Positions 20,630 to 31,781 are shown, counted from the stretch's first letter. The stretch: 64,000 bases of DNA from Hydractinia symbiolongicarpus (GCF_029227915.1 NC_079881.1:20931501-20995500); one strand, 5' to 3'. Made by a program: numbers and translations. Notes: generated by a model from the sequence alone, not told the origin.

Positions 20630-22468
20630 CATTTAGTAACTTGTGATCACTTTTCCGAGTGACAAGCTCTGGTAACAAAACCTTTTCGAATACAATGGCC
20701 AGTTTTTCACGAAGTTTCCGACAAAATGGTTCATTTTTTGTAACCCTGATCAGAAAAGTATCATTTTCTTGCTTTCCTTGTGAAAAAACAAAGAAGTCAC
20801 AATAATTCATTTTAGTTACTAACATTTGATGTTGTACTTGGAAGTAATAAGCATGATTTTTTTTGAATTTCCCAGCTTTATCAATGGGACAATTTTTATC
20901 GTTTCTCCATAGCTTCAAACTTTTTTTATATTTAAATGGGCATTTGATCTCAACTAAACTCTGACCATGACATTTGCACTTCACTAATCCATCAGGGCTT
21001 GCTGCAAGATATGGAAAGTTTGGATCAATATGAAGTCCAGTTGTGACAACTTGGAGATCAACATGGTGTTGTTTGACATGTTGTTCATATACTGAACGAG
21101 CTCTATTCTCCATTCTTTTCCCATATCTTGTTGCAACAACGTCAACAGGCTCTTTATATTGCATGATGGTCTCAATTAACGTTTTTGTTTTTTTCAAATC
21201 TGAAGTGAAGGCAAGTTTTGAAACTGAAGCTGTTATTCGCCCAGCTCGATGTAGCATCCATTTGTCGCTAAGGCTTTGAGCTTCTGTGAATTTTTTCAAG
21301 TTTTCAAACTGTATATCAAAGCACGAGGATTTGTATTGATTGTAATTTTTTTGAGCAATGTTATTTATTTCTATTTCATTTTTATTTATGGCAGCGGAGT
21401 CGTATATGTATGTCAATGGTTCAGGAAGAATGTTTTTTTCATTTTCATCCGCAGTTTCTGTTTCGCTATCATCATGGTGTGTTGTTTCACCTAAATCCAG
21501 ACTTATATTTTTAAGTACAACTGCATCTGGAGCAATTTGACTGAGTGAAATCCACTGTTGTTTTTCCTCTTCTGTTACGAATTTCAAGGGATCCACTGAT
21601 GTGAATCCTTTCAATTAACCTTCAAAAGGTTCGTCTATAGTAGGCAGGACTTCGCTTTTTTTTGGTCTTTTGAAGTTTATGTGCTTCAGAGGTGCAGGGT
21701 GTGCTCTTTTTCTAGATTTTTTCCATGAGCATAATTTGCTTGTGCAAGCTTTTTTGTTTAACTCCAATGTAGCACAAGCAACCAGTTTGAACAAAAGGGC
21801 AGCAACATGACTGCATGCCGAGCCAAGGCTAAAAGTAAAAATTTTATTAGTCACTTCAAAAAGAAAAAAAATTGTTAGTGAAGAAGGAAAGCTAATGTGA
21901 ATTTTTACCCAGCAACGCAGGTACAATTTGCTGAAAGTACCCATCCACTTGTGTGTAAAATGATCCATACATCATATAGTTTTTGCTTTTGTCCTTGTCT
22001 CTGACTAGGTAGTACGGAGGATTTAATGTAGCAAAATTCAACGTCTTTCAAGAGGTGGCAATAAACATCTTGAACATGCCCAGAAAGATAATAGTTGTAA
22101 GCTTCTAAGGATTTAGAAGCTTTCAAAGATTCATTTGTAAATTCACTGGGTGTATGGATGAGATAGACATACAAATCCATATGCGTAACATCGGGTAGCA
22201 ATGATACATCGTCGCTCCAATCTTCTCCCTTCAGTGAAAAAGGGTCGCGTAGGAGTGTTCCGTTGGCAAGCGTGAGTTTTTTTGAATAATGCTGTTTATC
22301 TTCACTTACTAATTTCGAGAAGTATTCGGTCGACATATTGGAAGTGAAGACCACGAGGCGGCCGCTTTCGTTTTGTCGCATTATACTCTGTACAACTCTT
22401 GGTCTGTGTTTATACCTCGCGTACATATTTTGGGCTGTATCAATTACCCACAAAAATTTCCAAGGCAA
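20460..22468 (-). pseudogene. SWIM-YqaJ nuclease-PHD protein of the IS4EU/ISL2EU element
   Basis: Exon 1 (22468-21909) ends with the SWIM start CTCVAG and exon 2 opens with LGSACSHVAALL; joining across the 77-bp intron gives a phase-consistent C-x-C...C-x-H finger. The gene continues to PIDEPFEG-like sequence and then meets a single in-frame TAA (21615-21617). The same frame resumes with GFTSVDPLKF and encodes a YqaJ-like recombinase nuclease (PD-(D/E)XK type: LHRAGRITAS, then YLAASPDGLV and LVEIKCPFKYK) and a C-terminal PHD finger (CICRRPSFPPMIGC, WFHYSCV, WLCSTC). Phage-type YqaJ nucleases act on DNA ends; here the protein is an accessory of the transposon. One nonsense codon is the only lesion I see. 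Confidence 0.88.
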
Positions 22469-22803
22469 GGATATAAAAACGTCGCAGTTTAAAGGCAGCT
22501 ATTTAGTCGAACACAATGCAGGACTTGCTTACTCGCGTACTCCTGGTGTGTAGGCTTGTAAAGCCGAAGTAATGGTCGAGAATAAAAGCCCGCGATGGAG
22601 AATATCATTAAAATCTTAGTAACGGAGTTCATAATGGTAGTGCAAGTTTCGATCGAAAGGTTTGTTTACTTTTTAAGCGATTTAAAACGATCGTTTAATA
22701 AGCAATTACCCTATTTGTTTACTATCTTGCCTGCCATTTTGCCTGTCGATTTGCGCAGAGGCTTGGGAACTGGTTATGTGACGTCACACGGAAATTCGTC
22801 TAT

Positions 22804-23074
22804 AGACAGCAAAAAAATGGTATCAAAACTTATGGAAAATTCATACATTTTGTGTAATTTCAATAAATTGAGAAATATTTCTGCTGAAAAAGTTGAAAAA
22901 GAAATAGCGTTGAATTTGTTGGATCACTTGATAACACTTTACATCCGTGTGCGAACGTTTTCTTTGGTGAAAGATAAAATTGAACTACATAAAATTGCCT
23001 CGAAAAAAAAGAAGACCAGATCACTTCGAACCGAGATAAAAAAATCATCTGTATCACTGGACAAAGGTCATTGA
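22804..23074 (+). pseudogene. C2H2 protein of the P-like unit, C-terminal part
   Basis: Downstream of the IS4EU/ISL2EU insertion the host frame resumes with DSKKMVSKLMENSYILCNF, then LLDHLITLYIRVRTFSLVKD and a basic tail (KIASKKKKTRSLRTEIKK), and stops at 23074. Its frame matches the one that ends at 18348 once the element and one AT are taken out. The basic helical tail suggests nucleic-acid contact, by inference only. Confidence 0.75.
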
Positions 23075-23086
23075 ACCTCTTATACA

Positions 23087-23643
23087 AACTAATTAAACGG
23101 CTATTTTTATAGCCACACACTTGAAAAAAGCATTATTATGGCAAATGGCATATAAACTTTATATTTTAGAAGGATACTGTATCCCAGAATTTCATATCTA
23201 TGGTAAGGCACTTATTTTTTATTGCTGTTGTATAGAAAAATATGTTGAACTTCATCCCTATATATAGCAGATTTCGTGAATTTTGATTCTTTTCGCTTAA
23301 AATTTGGGAAGGAAGAAAATAATTTTTTCAATACAATGTTTCGCAAATGTTTTGAAAAGTCAAAATAATTTTTGGGGTTTTTCAGCTCTTGAAAGTTTAT
23401 GTATCACACAAAAAAGATTTCTTTAATATTTTTCTAATTTTTCATTAATCGCTAAATTAAATCTCGTAAATTTCTGCCTAAGGTACTAAGATTACAGTAA
23501 AAAAGAAAATAAAGTAAGCTAATTTTATCATCGCCAAAAACCGTGAAACTGAAAAATTTAAAAATTTTTGAAAAAATACGTACCTTGTAAAAATAGTTCA
23601 CTTTTTTAAATGTGTGGCTATAAAAATAGCCGTTTAATTAGTT
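23087..23643. repeat. Inverted repeat pair between convergent stop codons
   Basis: Arms of about 43 bp lie at 23087-23130 and 23601-23643. Each contains AACTAATTAAACGGC, then the internal palindrome GGCTATTTTTATAGCC, then CACACA. The left arm begins 13 bp after the stop of the C2H2 ORF and the right arm lies 14 bp beyond the transposase stop. The 470 bp between the arms hold no gene. It is either a nested MITE or the element's own paired 3'-end signal. Confidence 0.8.
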
Positions 23644-23656
23644 CGTTGTGTACAAG

Positions 23657-26340
23657 TTAGTTCTTTTTGTTTCTTTTACGGCATGGAACAGTCTCAACAT
23701 CTATTGTAGCGAGTATAGGGTCATCATTGCGGCAGTTACCAGCTATCGGTCGAAATAATTTTGATGTACGAATTGTATTGTCGTTGTAACCAAAATCCCT
23801 AAGTGAAGGATTATCTTTACGGTGTCCAATTGACCGTTGCTGGCCAAAATAATTTTCAAGTGGATCTTGACAAAATCTTTCGGTAAATACATAAGGTACA
23901 TTTTGAGATAGCAAGTATTTTATGAGCTCAATACTGGAGTAAACGGTCAATTGAAGTCCCTCATAGGTTTACCAAGAAATAAACATATTCGCTCTAGCAT
24001 TATCAGTATACTGAGCATCATTTCGGTCAGCGATAGAAATTTTCCAGTCGGTGAAGTATTTTAAGAAGGTATCAATCAACCATGTGAAACGTTCATCATC
24101 AAGGTTTTCATATGGTTTTAGAAATGGTTTTTGTTTTCTGACACATTCCACAGAATTTCTGACATTAATACAGTCAAAAAATTTGTCCAACATCCTGCAA
24201 TATGTGGCCGTACCAATTGCATCCGGTGGACCATATGTCTGTAAAGCTTGAAATACAGATTCGCTCAACACTTGAGCTGAAAGTCGCACATTCATGACTG
24301 AAAAGGGTGTCAAAGAAATGTGTTCATTTGTAATTTTTGGTACCAAGTGTAACCCACAATCTAAATCATCATGAAAAAGCTTTGAGATATGATTCCATGT
24401 CAAATAATGACCGTCATTCCACATACTGCGAGTAGCACGGCCGGATAACGAATTAAGTTAACAGTTCCGGGATGTCTTAATCAAGTGCGGCGGGTCAGAT
24501 ATAAAATAAATAAAACGTTTCTCTTCTGCCATTATGTTCAGTGTACGGTATGTAACATCAATGTCAGGATTAAAATCTTCAACTCATTCCATGTGTTGAT
24601 GCATTCGATACATAGTACGGTTTGGCGAGGCACCATCACTAGTCACTCCGACAACTTTCATACCAACATTGTCCTCTAAAATACCAACAGCTTTCCAAAA
24701 CAACGGAAATAATTGTATTGAATTAGCATTTGATGTAGCAAAATTTGCTAAAGAAAATTTAAGAGGATTAACAATACTTTGGACCAGAAAAACCAAAACA
24801 TGACTGGCTATATCTTCTGATTTTGATTTTGGTAAGGTGGCATAATTCAGTTCTGTGTCTCCCAGGTCAACAAAGCCAATTAAATCACCTGTGTGCTTGT
24901 CCCACACTAAATTCTCTTGGATTTTCATTTCGTCCATCAAAATTATACAATACTTTTCTATTTCTTGAAATTTAGAAACAATATTTGCGAGCTCTTTGAT
25001 AACAGGTGGATTAAATCCTTGTTGAGGCCGGATGTAATTTATGTAATCTCTTAAGCGTCTACGACTTGGCAAAATTAAAAAACCTGTTTTATTTTTTTCA
25101 TCATATCTGATATCATCGTATACCGCGGGTGATTTTGCTGCCAAGGCAAGACAATATCGGATGATCATTGGATGATATCTCACTCCTTTTTTTGATGTTG
25201 ATAAATAATTTTGTTGTTCTGCCCAAAATTTTTTCATAAAAGGTGTAATTTTACTTTGGTCTGCACCAGACATGATAGTCGCAAGATCATCACCAAGAGT
25301 TTCAGGAACCGGTACAGATTTCTTATTTATTTCAACGCGCAGTTGCTTGTTTTCATGTCTCAACTCTTGAACATAAAGTTTTACACGTTGCGGAGATGTC
25401 AATGTTATCAGTGCTTTCGGCTTGGCAGGAATGTTCATATTTGCACTTTTTCTTTTTAAACTTAGATCTTCCTTCTTCTCCACAAGAATACATTCAGCAC
25501 ATTTTTCAATTCCATTTTGTATCAACAGGTAACAATTTGTCGGCCGATACCACTTTGTTTGGAATAAAGGCGAAGAGGTGAATGATCCCATAAAGATTTT
25601 TGGTACGGTATGTTCCAAACAGCTAGCAGAAAATTTTTCTGACAGTCCAGGGCATAATGTTAATGATGAAACCAAAGAACATAAATTAGAAATAGTAACA
25701 TTTTTCACAGATCTGTCATGATTTTCATATATTTCATGTTTCACGGGAACTGACCACAACAAAGTGCGTACTACAAAATCAAGGTGTTGATCAACATAAA
25801 TCTCAAACTTTGGTACGGAATGAGTTTGATCATGGTGAAAAAAAGACATGCAACTTGTCGACGGTGAAGATACTACCCAACTGTTCAACTTCAAAGAACT
25901 CACACGATTTTTAAAATCATCAAATGATTTGTAATATGATGATGAAGTCTGTGTAGTTGATGCATATAAAAAAAGTTCCCTTTTATTTATTATTGTGGAA
26001 GCAGAATCACGAGGTTTGGTGATGGTGGAAGATGAAGGATGACTTTTTGTTGGTAAATTCAGTGTTGGTAAAACTCCTGGATTAAGGGTTGCTTTTGTAT
26101 TATGTTTGTAGTACTCATCCTCCTTGAAATGACGTTGACAAATATGTAAATTACACTTTTCAATTTGACCACGAAGTGAATTATCGATCACGCGATCTTT
26201 AGTAATAATTGAGATTAGTTTATCCCTCCAATTCTTGTCAAAATGCTTTTTCCAGCTGGCACTTTGAACAACGATAAACCCTTATACTCTGGTCGACGTG
26301 AGACTGAACAGCCGTAAATAGAACAATTAGCACCAGGCAT
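23657..26340 (-). pseudogene. THAP-containing P-superfamily transposase, decayed
   Basis: From the ATG at 26340 the protein starts MPGANCSIYGCSVSRRPE, the first half of a THAP finger; after a one-base slip in a run of A near 26240 the second half follows (CNLHICQRHFKEDEYY). A linker, a coiled coil and the P-element RNase-H-like core come next: LILPSRRRLRDYINYIRP, YCIILMDEMKIQENLVWD with the first catalytic Asp, GVTSDGASPN with the second, then a GTP-binding-type insert and FISDPPHLIKTSRN. The C-terminus holds CQDPLENYFGQQRSIGHRKD. Further lesions are a frameshift near 24584 and in-frame stops near 24464 and at 23969-23971. The family acts by cut-and-paste with THAP binding at the ends. Confidence 0.88.
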
Positions 26341-26670
26341 AACAACTTTCAACGTATCAAATAACAATTTCGAAGTAAATTTCCAAAATAAAACCAATGT
26401 TAGCAAACAAAACTTTCGATTTCCCTAACGAACATGCTAGAAAACCGCCATTTTAGATTTTGATGCATTCGAGAGAATGGGCCCGAGTTTAGAAACGGCC
26501 ACAAAACGATAGAACAATGGCCTATTGTTCAAAGCTGATACATAATTATAAATAAATATAAATAAATACAATCTAAAAATTGTTACTTGAATACAAAAGC
26601 ATTTAACAAACATAATAAACAAAATAAATTAGATATAGATTTAACAGTTCATTAACTTGGTACAACCGAA
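26341..26670. other. Spacer between RT stop and transposase start
   Basis: About 330 bp without a gene. It includes AACAATGGCCTATTGTTC, a short palindrome near 26511-26528; the sequence ACAATAGGCCA occurs again, in the same minus-strand orientation, near 29880 just inside the right end of the P-like unit, with ATGGCGG nearby at both places. It may hold the transposase promoter, or the scar of an earlier end of the element. Confidence 0.4.
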
Positions 26671-29600
26671 CTACTTGATACAACTTGACAACTCACTCAA
26701 AACAATATCATCCCCCATTTCGATTCTTTTATAAATCCCTCTCGAACCTCTCAAACAAAGCAAACAAGCATGAATTAAAGCAAAACAAATCTTAGTTCTG
26801 ACCCAAGATGATGCAACAGAAATATTTATTTTACGTTTTTCGGCGATCATTTCTGAGAGACGCTTGTAAAAAGTCGCACACTCTCTTCCCATTCCTCCGT
26901 AAAGAGAAAATACCAGTGGCGTGAATGTCCCGTTATCAACTTTGTTGATGCGAGTGTTGTATTGCCTTTTCTTCTCCGCCTCATTCTTTGCATAGCATTG
27001 TTGGAGAGTATGCTGAAGGTGTCTCGAAGCGTTGGGATCAAAAACCCTTACGTCGAAAAATGCTTGTTGACCCTTCGTCCAAAATCCCCGAGCACGTACA
27101 TCCGTTCTTACATCATCCCCCTTTTTCACAGATTCTAAATCAAAAGTTTCGCCAGTCAACCCAATTAGCGAAGGCTCAATTGCCACATCCTTACAAACCT
27201 CACCTAACATGGATGCCGTTATGTCACGTATGTTGTTGTGTCGAAGCGTGACAAACCCACCTTTCTTACAACTCAAACAATGTTGAATGTCAAATGTCGA
27301 CCCACAAACACAATGCGTCGGTAATCCTTCAACAGGCCAGTTAAAACGGAGCTTTATTATTCCATCCCAAAACTGCTGCTTGTTGAGATCAAATCCGTGT
27401 TCAGCATATGGCAATACTGTCAACCAGTTGGAGCAACCTTTCTCACTGCATATGTCGTTTAATCGTAATCATTTTTCGTCTAAGTTTTTTTTAACATCTG
27501 TTAATCTGTCCTCATGACGTTTGTTGCGAGAGTCCTTGATTTGATTCTTCAAATGACGTTTTTCAATCTCGCAGATAGATTTGTCCACTTGCTCGTAAAT
27601 GGCTTTGGAAAGTGAAGCAGTGATGGAACGAGAGTTGTCATACTCAAAGTCGCTTTCATTCACGAAATTAGTGATTCCCAAGCCACCCAGACGAATCGGT
27701 AAGGATAGGAGATCCCTTTCAGCGTTTGAGCAGCAATGTCCTCCGGTAATTGCTGGAAGAAATTCGTTACGTATGATATCTTCGATTGGTTGTAAATTTT
27801 TCGAAATATTTGGTATAGTTCTCATCAAATACGTAAATTTCGATTTGAAACCAGCGTTGAAGGCAGTAAATGCAGACTGTGGTTCCATAACAGCAATCTG
27901 TGAAAGTAGCTGGAGTTGATTCGAAAGATCTTGAATTTTACTATTCACATATTGGTTTTTGTAATTGATATCTCCAATGACAGCTCCAAGGTGTCTTTGA
28001 CCCGATGACGTTATTTTCACATGCATCTCTTTAAAAATTTCGTTTGCGCTTTCTATATATCTTGCTTTGACAATCAAATAAGACTTGTCAGCCTTCGGAA
28101 AGTAACCAAATTTCGGCCCAATCGAAGTCAATTTTTCCCAATAGCTCTTTATCTCTGACAATTTACCAGCTACAGTGAAATCATCCGCAAATGCAACATG
28201 TTTTGCCGTATTGTTACCACTAGTGTTCATAAAATCAAGAAGAATTCTAAGAAGAGGCGAAACTCCAATTGCGTATGCCGCCATAGAGGTCGGATCACCT
28301 TGAGTAGTCCCTTCCTTTGATAACAGTTCTTTACCCCCAATAACAAACAAACGTGCCGGAACATTGCAACAATTTTCCATGAAAGTAGAAATAAGAGGAC
28401 AAAGGACTGCAATATTATGTAGCATCGCCTTCCGATTGATAGAATTAAATGCATTCTCAGCATCGATCAGTAGCACCGCTTCTGTTTCTTCATTCTCGTA
28501 AATATCATGCATAGCATGAATTGCCGCCTCTGCACCCGCGTCCTGTCCAGCACAGACTTGTAAAGACCCAGTTGATTCCATGATGTCCTTTTTAGCTACA
28601 CGCATAACTACCTTCCCAGCAATTCGTCTCAAAACCTCTCCTACCCCAATGGGCCTCAAACCAGGATTCTTATTCAAAGGGATCATACGCCATGCCACAA
28701 AAGCTTCCAAACAATCACCACCACCCTCTGAGTCAGTTATCTTCTCCGTGCACAATTTCTTTATCATATCAACAATAGCCTTCCGCAAATCTGAGTTCGT
28801 AGTACCAAACGAAGAAGAGCATAATATTCTCCTCCATCCATCGCCGTCTAGACCCGATGGTCCAGATCCTCCTTTCGTGTGAGCAGCAACATCCAATACA
28901 AGGTCTTCGTCAATGACGTCATAGGCAATGGGGTGTATTCTCTGTAACGGAAAATTGAGTAAGATTTCATCATCCCCACATACCTCTTGTGCATTCGGGT
29001 GCTTCTGTTCTAACAGCATCAAGGTCTCGTCATTTAACGGAAGAATTCCATTCTGCATACTATTAGATAATAATCGCATTGCTGAGTTGACGTCTCCTTT
29101 CTGCATGAATAGTTTAAACTTTTTAGATATCGCCGATATATCTCTCTTTGCATATGCGTTCGTCATACGGCTTTGTATAGTTAAATATTCTGTATAAAGT
29201 TCCAAGAAGTTTCCTTCGTGCCACATTTTCAATCGCTTTTCGAGAGCTAGTTGATGGTCTTTCGCTTTTGATTTTTTACTTGGTTTCTGTAGTAGCAAGG
29301 CTGGCATTACATGGATCGCTTTCATTGCAATACTGCGAAGAGGTGAACTATTGTTCCAAGCATTAACTAGACGAGTGAGTTCCCTAATATAAGACTTTCC
29401 AGCGTTACCTGATGGTAGTATAAACAAATTCTTTTTCCAAAACACAATCTCATTATAAATCATGTCGAGATCTTTGCTAACTTTTTCGCCTTCTACCTCA
29501 TTCCACTTGAATTTAAATAAAGTTTCTTCCTTCGGTGTTTGCGTCGGTGAGTTGTCTACTAATGATACCTCTTTTCTTTTGCAAGCTTTCAAATGAACCA

Positions 29601-29766
29601 AGAGTCCTTTGCTCGTCTTGAAAGTTCTTTTGCATCGTATACATGAATTTCTCATAGTTATCGTCAGATTGTTCATTTGCGCATCGTTCCCGGTGGCGTC
29701 TGTGTTCATCACTAACGGCGTATTTGTTGCAGCCATAACTTGTCCCAATGTGTTATCAATTCGCAA
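26671..29766 (-). pseudogene. Reverse transcriptase with C2H2 finger and restriction-like endonuclease
   Basis: A reading frame of about 1,030 codons is interrupted by a single in-frame TGA (27469-27471). An N-terminal C2H2 finger (CIRCKRTFKTSKGLLVHLKAC) is followed by a linker and an RT domain: GGSGPSGLDGDGWRRIL, LLIDAENAFNSINR with the first Asp, GTTQGDPTSMAAYA, and VAFADDFTVAG with the Asp pair. After the nonsense codon come a CCHC-like knuckle (CVCGSTFDIQHCLSCKKGG ... RHN) and a PD-(D/E)XK-like motif (RTDVRARGFW, then QQAFFDVRVFDP). This is the domain order of R2-type non-LTR elements. It lies between the inverted ends of the P-like unit, directly upstream of the transposase on the same strand. 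No poly(A) or own target duplication was seen. Confidence 0.85.
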
Positions 29767-29932
29767 AGTTCATATGTGATTCAACGTTTATAGACGTACA
29801 AATAACTTAAGAATGTAACTTTTGGTTTCGTGATTAGCTGTTTTCCGTTAGCGGAAAGACGTCCGCCATCTTTGGCCTATTGTTACTGTCCAGACTATCT
29901 TTTTTTCTTATGACTATGAGTGTATGTATGTA

Positions 29933-30880
29933 TCAGCTGTCTTCGCTTCTATCATCTACTGTAAGATTTTCTTCAGTATAAGTAGTTGCTTCAGCTGCAA
30001 TATATATGTGTCTTGAAAGGGACTTCCATGTATTTCGATCTTCAGCGATTACCCTTAAGACCTTTAGGTCATGTTTCGAAATCAATTGCGAGACGCCAAA
30101 TTTTATTGCAAAACTGTTATCAGATTCCACTGCTCTTCTCATATCATTGTTTAAACTGATTGGTAACGTAATTCGTTGACGACCTTTGAATTTTGATACT
30201 TGCGATTGTTCAAAATAGTGATTCATAGCAAGTTGAGCGGGTGTGTCTTTCTGTAATCTGAGAACATGCCCAAATAACCTCCATCGAGCTTGGATTATAT
30301 CCAATGTAATAGGTCTTGTTTTTGATATTTCGTACAACTTCTTGTTCCTTATTGTTACTGGGTATTTGATGTTTAATACTTGACGAAGTTGTCGACGATG
30401 GAAGGAATTCATGTTCTTTTCTTCATTTTTGTTCAAACCCCATGTACCACAGTTGTATAATAATATGGATTTGACTACAGTTTGATAGATTCTGATTTTT
30501 AGCTGAGTACTGATTTTATCTTTCTTAATCCACACATCACTTATTTTCTGTAGGGCAGCTGTTGACAATGCTTTTCTGTTAGCTATATCTTCATGGATAC
30601 CTAGCTTTGACCCCAATTTCTTGACATGTCTCCACGGTTCATTTGTTTCGTTGTTTACTTTTTTCTTTCTTTCTAGTAATGTGTGTTCTGTTTTTGTCTC
30701 GTTTACCAACAAATTATCCTTAGCTAAAGTTTCTTTTATGATGTTATTGAATTTCTTCTTTTTGTTGATGTCATCTGTGATGTGGTCGTAATCATCAGCG
30801 TATATCACTTCAGTCACTGGGAGTAATGATTCGTTTCTCTTTGAGTATGAATGTTCGTCAAGGATAACGTGTTAAGCGGC
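29933..30880 (-). pseudogene. C-terminal part of a non-LTR RT ORF
   Basis: The frame opens within the RT palm, LLPVTEVIYADDYDH, with the catalytic YADD box, and continues through the thumb and a tail typical of RTE-like or related LINE ORFs (GTWGLNKNEEKNMNSFHRRQ, ARWRLFGHVLR). It ends at a TGA at 29933-29935. The N-terminal endonuclease and RT fingers are missing, and the sequence upstream (30880-30977) is unrelated, so this is a truncated copy. The P-like unit is inserted 14 bp beyond its stop codon. Confidence 0.8.
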
Positions 30881-30977
30881 TAATATTTTGCTACACGATT
30901 TGTTTAATCAATGTAAATATGGATGAAGTTTTAGCAAGCCAGAACACCACTTTCTTTATCATAGAAACACAGCTTTT

Positions 30978-31306
30978 TCCGTGCGGTTCATCTCATTTTA
31001 CAGCTAAAACGTTTTGCCAGTGCCAACGGCCTTGTGTCAAAAATTGCCTCTCGTATTACTGCTTACCCTGGTACCCTTTCCATACCTTTAACCGTAGATG
31101 GAGAAGTGAAATTTCGTAAAAATTTTCAATTAAGGGCTATTATAAACCATTGCGGCAACTTAAATAATGGTCACTACACAACCATAGCCTTTGACCAAAT
31201 GGTACACAGGTGGATACATTGCAACGATAGAGCAGTAATTTTCTGTGATGACCGCCTTATTAACAGTCACGAGTCATATGTTTTCTTTTTAGAAGAGCTG
31301 AGATAA
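30978..31306 (+). pseudogene. USP-domain C-terminal fragment, 5'-truncated retroelement copy
   Basis: From GTGCGGTTC (30978) the sequence matches 53500-53824 closely and encodes the last third of a ubiquitin-specific protease domain: SKIASRITAYPGTL, NGHYTTIAFDQ with the catalytic His, and HCNDRAVIFCDDR with the Asp/Asn box, ending LEELR. The front of the domain, including the catalytic Cys, is absent. A one-base deletion near 30985 breaks the upstream frame. Its 3' UTR follows directly. Confidence 0.88.
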
Positions 31307-31781
31307 GAATATTTTAACCGGAATGAGTCAGCAAGGGGGCTTGACTACACTCAGTCTTGTCTTTGGAGAGTGGCGACTCCACTTATTACCCCAGTTAAAA
31401 AAAAAAATAATAAATAAAAAAAAATATTTGCAGGGGGGGTTGATCACACATGATCTTGTCCTTGGAGAGTAACGACTGCACTTATTACCTGAGTTAAAAA
31501 CAAAGAATAGCACAGTTGAACAGAAAGTGGTCAAAGTTAATTTTAGGAAGATAGGGATGTCTAGTTTCTGCTGATGACCGTCTGCGGACCTCTTCGAGGT
31601 GACTCAGCTAGACATCCAGGGTACTTAGTTCAGAAATATCCTACCTGCCCTTGGTTAAAGTTCGTTCATCTTTTCAAATGTGTTGTGTCGTTTTTATTTT
31701 ATTTTTTATATATATATATTTTTTTTAATTCCTTGTAAAAAGGGAGAATTGTGCTTTTAGAGGCATATTCTCTAGAGGAGT
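31307..31781 (+). repeat. 3' UTR of the USP retroelement, left part
   Basis: It matches 53825-54304. It contains two related copies of a motif with CTTGTCTTTGGAGAGT, then a GACTCCACTTATTACC-like block, ending CCCAGTT or CTGAGTT, a hairpin ACCTCTTCGAGGT near 31594, and a tail TCCTTGTAAAAAGGGAGAAT before AGAGGCATATTCTCTAGAGGAGT. An EnSpm transposon is inserted at 31781; the UTR resumes at 44738. Confidence 0.88.

Larger units (their letters stand above)
18349..22801. mobile_element. IS4EU/ISL2EU-type DNA transposon inserted in the C2H2 ORF
   Basis: The element starts AGACGAATTTC and ends GAAATTCGTCT, an 11-bp perfect inverted repeat; deeper similarity includes CTGCGC and AAATCGACAGGCAAAA near both ends. 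The dinucleotide AT flanks it (18347-18348 and 22802-22803). Removing one AT and the element restores the reading frame of the host ORF across the site, which fixes the boundaries. It carries two convergent genes, a THAP-DDE transposase and a SWIM-YqaJ-PHD protein, which is the gene pair known for ISL2EU/IS4EU. Confidence 0.88.
17335..29918. mobile_element. 12.6-kb P-like DNA transposon carrying an RT gene
   Basis: The left end CATAGTCATAAGAAAAAA (17335) is matched by its reverse complement ending at 29918; similarity runs on for about 40 bp with small gaps. The sequence AGTGTAT directly abuts both ends (17328-17334 and 29919-29925), as expected for a target duplication. Inside are a C2H2 ORF (plus, starting about 85 bp from the left end), a THAP/P-type transposase (minus) and an RT/nuclease ORF (minus, starting about 150 bp from the right end). 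Subtracting the nested IS4EU/ISL2EU copy leaves about 8.13 kb. P elements usually make 8-bp duplications, so 7 bp is slightly off. The unit could instead be a P element later entered by a retroelement. Confidence 0.6.

Noticed and set aside
27469-27471. TGA in the RT frame as a selenocysteine codon or recoding site
   Set aside because: There is no visible stem-loop support and no known selenoprotein of this type; a plain nonsense mutation is simpler.
30919-31119. Plus-strand ORF as a gene of its own
   Set aside because: Its second half is USP sequence in a shifted frame behind a one-base deletion.
31328-31534. Minus-strand ORF, also its twin at 53846-54142
   Set aside because: Both lie on the reverse strand of the retroelement 3' UTR; the apparent conservation comes from the copies being recent.
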